Assembly (NCBI RefSeq): GCF_030518215.1
Contig: NZ_JAULRT010000052.1
Location: 620,001-684,000, forward strand
Reading direction: 5' to 3'
Origin: Gilvimarinus algae
GTDB taxonomy: Bacteria > Pseudomonadota > Gammaproteobacteria > Pseudomonadales > Cellvibrionaceae
Length of the DNA: 64,000 nt
Positions 11,391 to 19,938 of this stretch are shown here, piece after piece (the first letter of the stretch is position 1; each line of letters opens with the position of its first letter). The notes below the pieces were generated by a model, which had not been told where the DNA came from, did no database searches, and saw only the letters and a program-made list of their open reading frames with translations. Made by a program: the position numbers and the translations under genes.

Positions 11391-12476
11391 ATGTCACACG
11401 AAACTCAAGACGCAGCCATTGACGACCTGAATGTGGTCTCTCAGGAGCTGCTCATCTCGCCGGCAGAGCTCAAGCGCGAGCTGCCTCTGACCGATAGCGC
11501 ACGCCAGGCGATCACCCAGGGTCGTGCCACTATCCGCAAAATCCTCGATCGTGAAGATCCGCGTATTTTCGTCGTGATTGGCCCCTGCTCGATCCACGAT
11601 GTGGAAGCGGCCAAGGATTATGCGGCTCGCCTGAAGAAGTTGGCCGACGAAGTCAGCGATAGTATCTATGTTGTCATGCGTGTCTATTTTGAAAAGCCAA
11701 GAACCACTGTCGGCTGGAAAGGTTTAATCAACGACCCTTACCTGAACGATTCATTCAAGATTCAGGAGGGGCTGCACATCGGCCGCAAGCTGCTGCTGGA
11801 CATTGCCGAGATGGGCTTGCCCACCGCCACCGAGGCGCTGGATCCGATTTCCCCGCAGTACCTGCAGGATTTAATCAGCTGGTCTGCCATTGGCGCCCGC
11901 ACCACCGAGTCCCAGACGCACCGGGAGATGGCCAGCGGCCTGTCCTCGGCCGTCGGCTTCAAAAATGGCACCGACGGCAGCCTTACTGTCGCCATCAATG
12001 CCCTGCAGTCGGTCTCAAAACCGCATCGTTTTCTCGGCATCAACTCCGAGGGCCAGGTGTCCATCATCCATACCCGCGGAAATCAGTACGGCCATGTAGT
12101 GCTGCGCGGCGGCAATGGTAAGCCCAATTACGACTCAGTCAGCGTCGCCATGTGCGAAGAAGAGTTGAACAAGGCCAAGGTACTTCCCAACATCATGGTT
12201 GATTGCAGCCACGCCAATTCCAACAAAGACCATAACCTGCAGCCTTTGGTCATGGATAATGTTGCCAACCAAATCATGGAAGGCAATAAGTCTATTATCG
12301 GGCTAATGGTCGAGAGCAACATCGGCGCCGGCAGCCAGAAGATACCGGAAGATTTGAGCCAGCTCGAATACGGTGTCTCGGTGACCGATGCCTGTATCGA
12401 CTGGGAAGCTACCGAACGCGCCTTGCGCAGCATGCGCGATAAAATCAAACCAGTTCTCGCCCAGCGCAACCGCTAA
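11391..12476 (+). CDS. aroG: 3-deoxy-7-phosphoheptulonate (DAHP) synthase, class I
   Basis: A 361-residue cytoplasmic enzyme that condenses phosphoenolpyruvate and erythrose 4-phosphate in the first step of the shikimate pathway. Class I AroFGH signatures are present: FVVIGPCSIHD with the metal-binding Cys, the GWKGLINDP loop, GARTTESQTHRE, GFKNGTDG, HTRGNQYGHVVLRGG, and MVDCSHANSNKDH. Length matches the enteric AroF/G/H family. The class is feedback-controlled by Phe, Tyr or Trp; which one applies here cannot be read safely, so the symbol means the family. It is transcribed alone from a 157-bp upstream gap with an AT-rich stretch. pheA and tyrA lie 35 kb away. Confidence 0.95.
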   Translation: MSHETQDAAIDDLNVVSQELLISPAELKRELPLTDSARQAITQGRATIRKILDREDPRIFVVIGPCSIHDVEAAKDYAARLKKLADEVSDSIYVVMRVYFEKPRTTVGWKGLINDPYLNDSFKIQEGLHIGRKLLLDIAEMGLPTATEALDPISPQYLQDLISWSAIGARTTESQTHREMASGLSSAVGFKNGTDGSLTVAINALQSVSKPHRFLGINSEGQVSIIHTRGNQYGHVVLRGGNGKPNYDSVSVAMCEEELNKAKVLPNIMVDCSHANSNKDHNLQPLVMDNVANQIMEGNKSIIGLMVESNIGAGSQKIPEDLSQLEYGVSVTDACIDWEATERALRSMRDKIKPVLAQRNR

Positions 12477-12480
12477 GACG

Positions 12481-12505
12481 CTAACCGGCGCGAGCCGCCG
12501 GTTAG
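12481..12505. terminator. Hairpin between convergent aroG and DUF481 gene
   Basis: A perfect 10-bp inverted repeat (CTAACCGGCG / CGCCGGTTAG) with a 5-nt loop sits immediately after the aroG stop and touches the stop of the convergent gene. It could end transcription from both sides. Neither side has a strong T-run, so intrinsic activity is uncertain. Confidence 0.55.
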
Positions 12506-13632
12506 TAATTCCAGGTTAAACCAATGGTCAGGGTGTAATCGTTTTTCTCCGGCAGCTCTCCATTTTCGTCTACCTGGGGCTTTTCGGTCCGGTTCCATGA
12601 GTAGGTCAAATCCAGCTCCAGGCGATCGGTAATGTCCAGGCTCAGGCTGCTCTCCAGGTAGTGCTTGTAGCGGCCGGTTTCCTCATTGGTAAATTGCGGC
12701 TCATAGGACAGATAGTAAGTAATATCATCCGTAATGTCCCATTTCAAATTGGCGTCGGCAAGAAAAGCCCCTGTCTCCTGCGTCAAGTCCTGACCGGCTG
12801 GCGCTGTAGTGAACTCTTGATACTGGTAACCCGGCCCGCCACTGACCGATAAGGTCACAGCCCTATTATCGATCAGGTAGTAACCGATAAAGACACCGTA
12901 GGTAGCTCGGGCATCAATATTCTGAAAGCGATCCCGATAATACTCAATGTAGCCTGGGGTCCAGTAGAGTGAGGTGCCGATAAAGCGATCCCACCGGCTG
13001 TTGGCTCTGTGGCTCTCCTCACTCTGGACGCCATCGGTCTCGTCCATGGCGCCTTTGTAACTGATACTGAACCTTGAGAGCGCCGTGCGTCTCGCCACAC
13101 CCAGATCAATGTTGTATGACTTTTCGCGGACATTGCCCCCCTTGAGGGACCCGCCAAGGCCTATTTCGGTACGCCATAAATCGCGCTCGCGCTCTCCCTT
13201 GACCGTCATGGCGACAATCGCCGAGCGGGCATAGCGCTCTTTCAGCGGACCGGCAAAACTCAGGTACTGTTCGTCGATAACAACCGGGCCATAGACGGTT
13301 TCGCCATTACTGAGGCGCACGCCCATACTACGGGCCGACAGCACGCGGGTGACGTCATCGTCCCAGTCGAGCGTCAGCTCATTGAAATGGTCAGAATCGA
13401 AGTTGAGTTTTTTGTCGTAGAGGCCAATGATCTCCCCCTTGATCCATTCGCCGGAGTCCAGCTGCACCCAATCCCAACCGGCGAGGCGCTCAGGAGGTGC
13501 TGGCCAAACGCCACCGTGGGGAGATTCTTGTGCTTGGCTGAATGCGGAGGGAGCGATCGAGCAGAGTGAAACGACAAGGCCCAGTGCGAGCGACAGATGT
13601 GTCACAAAGCGGCGCACTGGGTCTCTGGCCAT
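12502..13632 (-). CDS. DUF481-family outer-membrane protein
   Basis: A 376-residue exported protein. The N-terminus is a signal peptide (basic MARDPVRR, hydrophobic core LSLALGLVVSL, likely cleavage near FSQA at about 31-34). A small globular segment follows at about 45-130 (GEWIKGEIIGLYDKKLNFDS). The rest is rich in alternating polar/aromatic strands and ends LTIGLTWNY, a terminal aromatic pattern typical of outer-membrane beta-barrels. This is DUF481 architecture, as in E. coli YdiY; the role is unknown. It lies 23 bp downstream of nfuA in the same direction, so read-through from nfuA is likely, with no obvious functional link. Confidence 0.85.
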   Translation of the reverse strand: MARDPVRRFVTHLSLALGLVVSLCSIAPSAFSQAQESPHGGVWPAPPERLAGWDWVQLDSGEWIKGEIIGLYDKKLNFDSDHFNELTLDWDDDVTRVLSARSMGVRLSNGETVYGPVVIDEQYLSFAGPLKERYARSAIVAMTVKGERERDLWRTEIGLGGSLKGGNVREKSYNIDLGVARRTALSRFSISYKGAMDETDGVQSEESHRANSRWDRFIGTSLYWTPGYIEYYRDRFQNIDARATYGVFIGYYLIDNRAVTLSVSGGPGYQYQEFTTAPAGQDLTQETGAFLADANLKWDITDDITYYLSYEPQFTNEETGRYKHYLESSLSLDITDRLELDLTYSWNRTEKPQVDENGELPEKNDYTLTIGLTWNY

Positions 13633-13655
13633 GTTGGTCGCTCAGGCTGCCGGTG

Positions 13656-14249
13656 TCAGAAATAGGCTTGGGTGCGATCAGTGTGATCGGTAATGTCCCG
13701 AATACCTTTTAATTCTGGAAGCTTGTCCATCAGCGCAACCTCTACCCCGTTTTTAAGGGTTAAGTCTACCGCGCTGCACCCCTGGCAGCCACCCCCGAAG
13801 CGCAAAATGGCGTAGCTGTCATCGGTGACCTCTACCAAGCTCACTTCGCCGCCGTGGGCGGCCAAGCCGGGGTTCACCTCGTTATAGAGGACATAATTGA
13901 TTCTGTCCTCCAACGGACTGTCGTCGGTCACCTGAGGCATTTTCGAATTCGGCGCCCGTATCGTCAGCTGTCCGCCCATACGGTCGGCCGAGTAATCCAC
14001 CTTGGCGTCTTTTAAAAACGGCAGACTGCGCTCTTCAAAGTAGGCCTGAAAACCGTCCAACACCATGCTGACGTCACCTTCTTTGACCTCACCGGGCCGA
14101 CAATAGGCAATGCAGGTCTCTGCCTGAGGGGTTCCCGGATTGGCCACGAACATGCGAATGCCAACGTCATCACTATCGGACTGCTTTTGCAGCAACTCTT
14201 TAAGATAGGTTTGCGCCGAGGGAGTGATATCTACATCTATATTAGCCAT
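13656..14249 (-). CDS. nfuA: Fe-S biogenesis protein NfuA
   Basis: A 197-residue iron-sulfur carrier that delivers [4Fe-4S] clusters to client enzymes such as aconitase and lipoate synthase. It has the full NfuA layout: an N-terminal degenerate A-type scaffold domain (about 1-95, GIRMFVANPGTPQAETCIAY) and a C-terminal Nfu domain carrying the cluster-binding CxxC in FGGGCQGCSAVDLT (about 150-163). Length equals that of the enteric and pseudomonad proteins. The ATG is chosen by alignment to the family; no strong Shine-Dalgarno precedes it. acnB, a classic client, is 7 kb away but not in the operon. Confidence 0.96.
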   Translation of the reverse strand: MANIDVDITPSAQTYLKELLQKQSDSDDVGIRMFVANPGTPQAETCIAYCRPGEVKEGDVSMVLDGFQAYFEERSLPFLKDAKVDYSADRMGGQLTIRAPNSKMPQVTDDSPLEDRINYVLYNEVNPGLAAHGGEVSLVEVTDDSYAILRFGGGCQGCSAVDLTLKNGVEVALMDKLPELKGIRDITDHTDRTQAYF

Positions 14250-14463
14250 AGTGAGGAGCTTGCACCTGTATACCTGATTAATTTACTCAGGTATTTTACT
14301 TCACTTTGCCGCAGATTAAAAACGGCTCGAGATCATCAAAATGCGAGCGGCCCGGCTGACCACAGGATCTCCGGTGTTTTTCCGTTTCCGGGTGCGCGCC
14401 CGGAGGGCCCTCATCAAGGGTCTGAGCGCTTGATATGCGGCACAACGTTTCGAAAGCCCGTTG

Positions 14464-15138
14464 TTAAAAAGGGCACGGGCTGATAACCGAAACCTGCTCG
14501 CCAGTGACGGGATGTCGAAAGCGCAGCTCAGTGGCGTGCAACCGAAGACGCTCCGCACTAGAGCGAATGGGCTCGGGGGCGTAAAAGGCGCAACCGAGAA
14601 TCGGGTGGCCAATGGCCGCCAAGTGCAGCCTCAGCTGATGTGAGCGCCCGGTCGCCGGCTCTAGTGAGACCTGCGAGGTGTCACTGACCTGCCAGTAGTG
14701 ATCCACTCGGTAGCGGGTTAATGAGGGCTTGCCGGTCTCTGGACATATTTTGTATTTGGGGCGGTTATCCTGATCCGGCGCGATCGGCAGGTCAATCTCC
14801 CCGTGGTGCTCTGCCAAAGCCCCCGAGACATGGGCGGTGTAGCGTTTGTAGGTTTCGCGCTCCTGGAATTGCCGGGCGATGGCGCCATGGGCCTTTTTAT
14901 TGAGCGCCACCACCATAACCCCCGATGTATCAAAATCCAGCCGGTGGATTATACTGGCACCGGGGTAATCGCGCTCCAGTCGTGACAGAACGCAATCGTC
15001 ATTGTCTGGGTGGCGGCCGGGCACGCTCAACAGCCCTGCCGGCTTGTCCACCAAAAGGAAGTGTTTGTCTTCACGGAGAAGCCCTATTGCTTGATCGCAG
15101 GGCGGCAGTACGGCCAACTGGTCTATCGGTGTGCTCAT
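14464..15138 (-). CDS. rluA: rRNA/tRNA pseudouridine synthase RluA
   Basis: A 224-residue enzyme that isomerises uridine in 23S rRNA (position 746 in E. coli) and some tRNAs. Family signatures: VDKPAGLLSVPGR, the catalytic-Asp motif HRLDFDTSG, and GRSHQLRLHLAAIGHPILG. Length matches E. coli RluA with no S4 domain. The frame is open for 38 codons upstream, but the ATG at 15138 gives the family N-terminus (MSTPIDQLAV) and leaves the divergent DUF2970 gene free of overlap. No good ribosome site precedes it, so the start is probable, not certain. Confidence 0.93.
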   Translation of the reverse strand: MSTPIDQLAVLPPCDQAIGLLREDKHFLLVDKPAGLLSVPGRHPDNDDCVLSRLERDYPGASIIHRLDFDTSGVMVVALNKKAHGAIARQFQERETYKRYTAHVSGALAEHHGEIDLPIAPDQDNRPKYKICPETGKPSLTRYRVDHYWQVSDTSQVSLEPATGRSHQLRLHLAAIGHPILGCAFYAPEPIRSSAERLRLHATELRFRHPVTGEQVSVISPCPF

Positions 15139-15224
15139 AAGGAAATAAACTGGTACTCTGTTGAACCTTGGGAAGACATGAAAGTGTACCCCAAGCACCG
15201 ATTGACTGTTAGTAGATGCCCGCA

Positions 15225-15440
15225 ATGAGCCAAACCGAGCCAAAAAAACCACAAAAACCCGGTGTTTTTCAGATCATTCTGAGCACCCTCGCCGCCGCCT
15301 TCGGTGTGCAAAGCAACAAAAACCGCGAGCGGGACTTCAGCCAGGGCAATCTTTACATCTACATTGTTGCCGGTATCAGTTTTACCCTGATCTTCGTCCT
15401 CAGCCTCGTGTTTCTGGTGCGCCAGCTGCTTCAAAGCTGA
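15225..15440 (+). CDS. DUF2970 small membrane protein
   Basis: A 71-residue protein (74 if it starts at the ATG at 15216). A short polar N-terminus precedes GVFQIILSTLAAAFGVQ, then a basic stretch NKNRERDF, and a strong C-terminal TM helix (about 47-66, IYIVAGISFTLIFVLSLVFL). This is the DUF2970 pattern seen widely in proteobacteria next to unrelated housekeeping genes. Function is unknown. It is divergent from rluA and convergent with the marR gene. Confidence 0.85.
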   Translation: MSQTEPKKPQKPGVFQIILSTLAAAFGVQSNKNRERDFSQGNLYIYIVAGISFTLIFVLSLVFLVRQLLQS

Positions 15441-15453
15441 CCGGTACGAGTGG

Positions 15454-15963
15454 TTAATCCAGGTTACGCCATAAAGTGTTGCTCTCCAGGCCGCCCGCCC
15501 GCAGTAGCTTCTGTAGGTTACCCTTAAAGGCCCTCACCTCCGTGGGCGGCAAGTGAGATAAAAATGACGCCTGATGTGCTTTTGCCAGTTCATCGATACG
15601 CCGCATTTTCAGGCGCCCGCTCTGAGTCAGGCGCACCTTAACCGAACGGCGGTCACCGTGGTCATGCTCTCTGACAACCAACCCTTTATCCGCCAGCCGG
15701 TCCAGCAAACGAGTGACGGCTGAGCGATCGACGCCCACAAAATCAGCAATTTGAGCAGGCGTCTCGACCTGACCATGATACAAGGTGTTCAAGGCAAGCC
15801 ACTGGGGCCAGGACACGTCTACTTCCTTCAGCGCCAGATTAAAGCTCTCGCGCATGGCGCCAGCCAGTCGGTTGACCCAGTAGACCAAGCTGTTGTGAAC
15901 CTGAAAGCCCGCTTTATCACTGTGCTCTGAATCTCTGCCCAACATATCCACCCCCGCAGCCAT
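15454..15963 (-). CDS. MarR-family transcriptional regulator
   Basis: A winged-helix regulator of about 169 residues. The core reads VSWPQWLALNTLYHGQ, then the recognition helix region DRSAVTRLLDRLADKGLV, then the wing REHDHGDRRSVKVRLTQSG, all classic MarR. MarR proteins bind DNA as dimers and are released by small ligands; the ligand is not evident. Start choice is uncertain: a TTG at 16002, ATG at 15963 and ATG at 15945 are in frame; I give the middle one. It faces away from cysI-DUF934, with the small membrane protein gene between them, and could control that interval. Confidence 0.9.
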   Translation of the reverse strand: MAAGVDMLGRDSEHSDKAGFQVHNSLVYWVNRLAGAMRESFNLALKEVDVSWPQWLALNTLYHGQVETPAQIADFVGVDRSAVTRLLDRLADKGLVVREHDHGDRRSVKVRLTQSGRLKMRRIDELAKAHQASFLSHLPPTEVRAFKGNLQKLLRAGGLESNTLWRNLD

Positions 15964-16182
15964 AGATCCAGTGAGTTTGGCAGCCTTTAATTGACTCAGC
16001 AACTAAAGCTTCTGTGGAGCCCGAATGTCAGAGGGAAGTTACGGTAAGAGCTTGAGCGAGCCGTTCAGAGTCGCAATACACACTAACGTTACTAAGGGGG
16101 AGGAGAAGGCTGGAAGTTACAGGCAGAGGCCTGGGGCAACCCCCCTAAGGGCGCCCCGGCTCTGTGGTTCAGCAGGCCTTGA

Positions 16183-16299
16183 TTATTGGCCGCTAATCCA
16201 GAAAATACAGGTAGCAACGAAGATGGCGATTAGCGAAACCGCAGCGATCGCATCCGCCACGCTGTCACCCTGATCTTGCATTTCAATTTGCTCGTTCAT
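16183..16299 (-). CDS. 38-residue single-helix membrane protein
   Basis: A small reading frame not usually called by gene finders. The ATG at 16297-16299 is preceded by a strong GGGGGAG ribosome site about 8 nt away. It encodes an acidic, glutamine-rich head (MNEQIEMQDQGDSVADAI) followed by an uninterrupted hydrophobic helix of about 18 residues ending CIFWISGQ, then TAA. Head plus one TM helix looks like a real membrane microprotein, not chance. No family is recognised. It sits between the marR gene and the divergent cysI, so it may be co-transcribed with marR. Support is the ribosome site, composition and position; there is no homology check. Confidence 0.7.
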   Translation of the reverse strand: MNEQIEMQDQGDSVADAIAAVSLIAIFVATCIFWISGQ

Positions 16300-16611
16300 T
16301 ATTTTTATTCTCCCCCGATTAGGTTGTTCTCAAAGGACTATGGCGGCGCCATTGCCCAAGACCAGCACTCCCTGCAAATGTTAAAAAATGTTCCACGCGT
16401 ATGCTTTCTTATACACAATCTGAGCAAACTGATCAACCCCTGACCCGGTTATAACCAAATATTTCAAGGATAGTGAAAACAATTCGTTCAAATCCCGCGT
16501 AGATCTTGCTACCTTGCGCCGGTCCGGGCCCTCGCGATTGCCGGTGTTTTACTGTATCCTTGCGCGCCTGCAACGCCCTGCCCGGGTTCTTCATGCAACG
16601 GTAAATGATCT
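16300..16611. promoter_or_regulatory. Divergent intergenic region upstream of cysI
   Basis: About 310 bp between the small membrane protein gene and cysI. It is AT-rich between 16370 and 16500 and contains a perfect 10-bp palindrome GGTTATAACC at 16447-16456, a plausible regulator site. I do not see a confident sigma-70 promoter. Activation by a CysB-type regulator would be expected for sulfite reductase but is only inferred. Confidence 0.4.
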
Positions 16612-18276
16612 ATGTATATTTACGACCATTATGACCACGAAATTCTGCGCCAGCGGGTGGCGCAATTTCGCGATCAAACCCAGCGCTATCTGGCCGGCGA
16701 GCTGGCCGATGCCGAGTTTCTCCCCCTGCGCCTGCAAAACGGCCTCTACATTCAGCGCCTGGCGCCCATGCTGCGGATCAACGTGCCCTATGGCATGCTC
16801 AACACCCAGCAGTTACGGCGGCTGGCCCGCATAGCCCGGGATTACGATAAAGGCTACTGCCACGTCAGCACGCGTCAGAACATCCAGTACAACTGGCCAA
16901 ACCTCGAGCAGGTACCTGACATCCTGGCGGAGTTGGCCGAGGTTGAGATGCACGGCACTCAATCCAGCGGTAACTGCATTCGCAACATTACTTCAGACCA
17001 GTTTGCCGGCACCGCCCCGGATGAAGTGGTAGACCCACGGCCCTACTGCGAAATCATTCGCCAGTGGTCGAGCTTTCACCCGGAATTCGCGTTTTTGCCG
17101 CGCAAGTTCAAAATTGCCATTTCTGGATCGCAAATGGACCGGGCGGCCATACAGGTTCACGACATCGGCCTGCAACTGGTGACAAACGACGCAGGCGATA
17201 TCGGTTTTAAGGTCTTGGTTGGCGGCGGCCTGGGGCGCACCCCGGTCATTGGTAGCGTGATTCGCGACTACCTGCCGGAGGCGCACATTCTGACTTACCT
17301 CGAGGCCATTTTGCGGGTCTACAACCTGCACGGCCGCCGCGACAACAAGTACAAGGCCCGCATTAAAATTCTGGTGCGCGCCATGGGTCCGGAGACCTTC
17401 GCACAGGCGGTGGAAGAGGAGTGGCAGCACCTTAAAGGAGCTCAGAGTACTCTGCGCAGTGAGGATATTGAGCGGGCTAAGAGCTACTTTACCGAACCCG
17501 ACTATCAAACGCTGAACGACGCCCAGGCTCAGGCCGGAGTGGACGCCCTGGCAGGAGAGCACCTTGCCTTTTCCAAATGGCTGCAGCGCAACGTTCGCGC
17601 CCACCGCGTACCCGGCTACGCGGCCGTCACTTTGTCGCTAAAACCCACTGGCATTGCGCCCGGTGACGTTACTGACAGCCAGTTGGAGCGCATTGCCGAT
17701 CTGGCTGAGCGCTTTAGTTTTGGCGAGGTGCGTACCACCCACGAGCAAAACATGGTGCTGGCCGATGTGCGCAAGGACGAGTTGTTCGAACTTTGGCAGG
17801 CCGCCCGGGAAGCGGGCTTCGCCACGCCCAATATCGGCACGCTGACCGACATTATCTGCTGCCCCGGAGGCGACTTTTGCTCTTTGGCGAACGCCAAGTC
17901 TATCCCGATCGCAGAGGCCATTCAGCGCCAGTTTAGCGACCTCGATTATGTCTATGATCTGGGCGATCTGGATCTGAATATTTCCGGCTGCATGAACGCC
18001 TGTGGGCATCACCACGTGGGCCATATAGGCGTGCTCGGTGTCGATAAAAAAGGCGAAGAGTTTTATCAGGTGATGCTGGGCGGCAACGCCAGCAATGACG
18101 CCTCTCTTGCGAAAGTGCTCGGCCCCGCGTTTGAGGCTGAGCAGATGCCCGAAGTGGTTCAAAACCTGGTCAATGTGTATCTGGAAAACCGTACCGATGA
18201 AGAGTTGTTTATCGATACCTACAATCGCATCGGGATAGTCCCCTTCAAGGAGCGTGTGTATGCCAAAGCTGGTTAA
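16612..18276 (+). CDS. cysI: Assimilatory sulfite reductase hemoprotein (nitrite/sulfite reductase family)
   Basis: A 554-residue siroheme/[4Fe-4S] enzyme that reduces sulfite to sulfide. It has the duplicated ferredoxin-like half domain (YCHVSTRQNIQYNW at about 83-96) and the second-half equivalent VRTTHEQNMVLADV. The cluster-binding cysteines are intact in CCPGGDFCSL and SGCMNACGHH near residues 417-470. It resembles the pseudomonad CysI that pairs with a DUF934 protein instead of the CysJ flavoprotein of enterics. The downstream DUF934 gene overlaps by 17 bp. Nitrite reduction is an alternative activity within the family, but the DUF934 partner favours sulfite. Confidence 0.93.
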   Translation: MYIYDHYDHEILRQRVAQFRDQTQRYLAGELADAEFLPLRLQNGLYIQRLAPMLRINVPYGMLNTQQLRRLARIARDYDKGYCHVSTRQNIQYNWPNLEQVPDILAELAEVEMHGTQSSGNCIRNITSDQFAGTAPDEVVDPRPYCEIIRQWSSFHPEFAFLPRKFKIAISGSQMDRAAIQVHDIGLQLVTNDAGDIGFKVLVGGGLGRTPVIGSVIRDYLPEAHILTYLEAILRVYNLHGRRDNKYKARIKILVRAMGPETFAQAVEEEWQHLKGAQSTLRSEDIERAKSYFTEPDYQTLNDAQAQAGVDALAGEHLAFSKWLQRNVRAHRVPGYAAVTLSLKPTGIAPGDVTDSQLERIADLAERFSFGEVRTTHEQNMVLADVRKDELFELWQAAREAGFATPNIGTLTDIICCPGGDFCSLANAKSIPIAEAIQRQFSDLDYVYDLGDLDLNISGCMNACGHHHVGHIGVLGVDKKGEEFYQVMLGGNASNDASLAKVLGPAFEAEQMPEVVQNLVNVYLENRTDEELFIDTYNRIGIVPFKERVYAKAG

Positions 18277-18763
18277 AGATGGCGCCATAATCGAAGACAC
18301 CTGGCAGCGCCTGGACAAGCCCGCTGGCGATGCCGCTGACGTCGCCGTGCCCGAAGGGCAGGTGATTGTGCCCTTGAGTGTGTGGCTGGCCCAGCGCAAT
18401 GCTTTACAGGCGCGCAGGGACATAGGCGTTTGGATTGACAGCGATGAGAACGCGCTCGAGCTCGGGGAAGACGCCAAGACGCTACCGCTGGTGGCGGTTC
18501 ACTTTCCAGGGTTTATGGACGGTCGCGCCTTCTCCTCGGCCCGACTTCTGAGAGAGCGCCTCGGTTTTGAGGGAGAGCTTCGCGCCGTGGGCGCTTTTAT
18601 TCGTGATCAGCTGTGCTATCTCTCACGCTGCGGCGTCAACGCATTTCGCTTTGACGATGAGACCACGGACCTCGAGCAGGCAAAAAACTCCCTAAAGGAC
18701 TTTACGGAGTTTTATCAAGCCGGCGTAGACCAACCGGTTCCCCTGTTTCGCCGAAGAGCCTGA
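18260..18763 (+). CDS. DUF934 protein, sulfite-reduction partner
   Basis: A 167-residue protein of the DUF934 family, annotated as a probable oxidoreductase subunit for sulfite reduction because it is almost always encoded beside cysI or cysH. Conserved pieces: LPLVAVHFPGFMDGRAFSSARLLRERL (central) and AVGAFIRDQLCYLSRCGVNAF. The start is set by AAGGAG at 18247-18252, seven bases before the ATG at 18260. A GTG two codons earlier is less likely. The gene overlaps the cysI end by 17 bp, so expression is coupled. Its biochemical role is unproven. Confidence 0.9.
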   Translation: MPKLVKDGAIIEDTWQRLDKPAGDAADVAVPEGQVIVPLSVWLAQRNALQARRDIGVWIDSDENALELGEDAKTLPLVAVHFPGFMDGRAFSSARLLRERLGFEGELRAVGAFIRDQLCYLSRCGVNAFRFDDETTDLEQAKNSLKDFTEFYQAGVDQPVPLFRRRA

Positions 18764-18780
18764 GACGCGAGCCGGGGGGC

Positions 18781-18797
18781 GCGGGCAAACCGCCCGC
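18781..18797. terminator. GC hairpin between convergent DUF934 and miaE genes
   Basis: A perfect 6-bp inverted repeat GCGGGC / GCCCGC with a 5-nt loop fills the 33-bp gap between the two convergent stops. There is no T-run on either side, so it may be only a weak or factor-assisted stop. Confidence 0.35.
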
Positions 18798-19420
18798 TAG
18801 CCGCTTGCGGCGTCTTTTGTCAGAGGGCCGCTGTGGAACCTGAAAGCTTCATCGTCTGCCTCGATCAGAGCTCTTTCCCGTTCAAGAAAATAGCCGACAC
18901 GCGCCTCGATTTCATCGCCTCCCGCTGCTTTTTGAGCCAGTGTCAGATAATCCTTAAAGTGTCGCGCTTCTGATTTCAGCAGTGACAGATAAAACTGTTG
19001 CAGTTCCTCGTCCAGGTGAGGCGCCAGCTTGGCAAATCGCTCGCACGAGCGCGCCTCAATAATTGCACCCACGATCAGTGTGTCAATTAACCTGCCCGGT
19101 TCATGGGTGCGTACTGGCTTTCGTAACTCGGCGGCGTAACGCGAGGCGGCGATTTGCTCATAGGCGATACCCCGTTTTTCCATCAGGGCAATCACCTGCT
19201 CGAAGTGCCGAAGCTCCTCGCGGGCCAGGCGTGACATTTTGTTGAGCAGCTCAAAATCCGCCACATAGCGATACATCAGGTGCATCGCAGTAGAAGCGGC
19301 TTTTTTCTCACAGTTAGCGTGATCAAGCAGCAAGAGCGCCGGGTGGGCGATGGCATTCGCTACCCAGGCATCGGGGGTTTCGCAACGTAAAAACTGATGG
19401 ATTTCGCTGAGGTCGGTCAT
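18797..19420 (-). CDS. miaE: tRNA-(ms2io6A)-hydroxylase MiaE
   Basis: A 207-residue non-heme diiron monooxygenase that hydroxylates the isopentenyl group of ms2i6A37 in tRNAs reading UNN codons. The ferritin-like four-helix ligands are visible: HANCEKKAA (first Glu), EELRHFEQV (ExxH), IEARSCERF, and SEARHFKDY (second ExxH). The ATG at 19420 gives the family N-terminus (MTDLSEIHQFL) with an upstream GGCGGAA ribosome site. It overlaps the stop of the upstream DUF1289 gene as ATGA, so the two are translated together. Confidence 0.94.
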   Translation of the reverse strand: MTDLSEIHQFLRCETPDAWVANAIAHPALLLLDHANCEKKAASTAMHLMYRYVADFELLNKMSRLAREELRHFEQVIALMEKRGIAYEQIAASRYAAELRKPVRTHEPGRLIDTLIVGAIIEARSCERFAKLAPHLDEELQQFYLSLLKSEARHFKDYLTLAQKAAGGDEIEARVGYFLERERALIEADDEAFRFHSGPLTKDAASG

Positions 19421-19887
19421 CGTTGTTCCGCCGGGTGCAGCCCCGGTTCGATATAGCGCTCGTAATAAGCGCAAGAAAGCGCGTAAAAATCTTTGTCAAT
19501 GTCATCGCGCAGGGTCACCAGGGACAGCCCCCGCCATTCGGGCCTAAGAGCCAGACCATAGACGGCTAGATCACTGATCTGGCTGGCACCGGCGCGCAAT
19601 AGATCAAACACCCAACACTCCGGGCTCTGCTCAGGCTTGAAGAGAATTTGCTGGTGCTTTATTTGCGCGAGCAGCAGCGACTCGTCGAGCACTACAAAAC
19701 GATTGGCCACCACTTGCGTGAGGTAGGATTCAAGGCGCCTGGCAATAATACGGCGCTGCTGTTCGGTGTAGGCATTCCAGTGAATGACCTCGTGGGCAAA
19801 TCGCTTGCAGCCACGGCAGACACTGTCACCAATACCGGTGGAACAGATACCGACGCAGGGGGTTTTGACGGGCTTGAAAACGGCCAT
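19417..19887 (-). CDS. DUF1289 domain protein
   Basis: A 156-residue protein with an N-terminal DUF1289 domain marked by four cysteines in CVGICSTGIGDSVCRGCKR (about 11-29), a likely metal-binding knuckle. It continues FAHEVIHWNAYTEQQRRII and has a longer C-terminal part of unknown fold (about 70-156). Function is unknown. The ATG at 19887 has GGAG four bases upstream; an ATG six codons earlier is possible. The gene's stop overlaps the miaE start, which hints at a tRNA or metal-related role, by context only. Confidence 0.82.
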   Translation of the reverse strand: MAVFKPVKTPCVGICSTGIGDSVCRGCKRFAHEVIHWNAYTEQQRRIIARRLESYLTQVVANRFVVLDESLLLAQIKHQQILFKPEQSPECWVFDLLRAGASQISDLAVYGLALRPEWRGLSLVTLRDDIDKDFYALSCAYYERYIEPGLHPAEQR

Positions 19888-19938
19888 GAGACTCCACAGG
19901 GGCAAATCAAGGCCGCATTTTACACCACCATTAACTTG

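Noticed and set aside
16025..16273. 82-codon plus-strand frame near marR
   Set aside because: Low-complexity composition, no ribosome site, and it covers the better-supported small membrane protein on the other strand.
17638..18477. 279-codon minus-strand frame across cysI and DUF934
   Set aside because: Shadow of two secure plus-strand genes.
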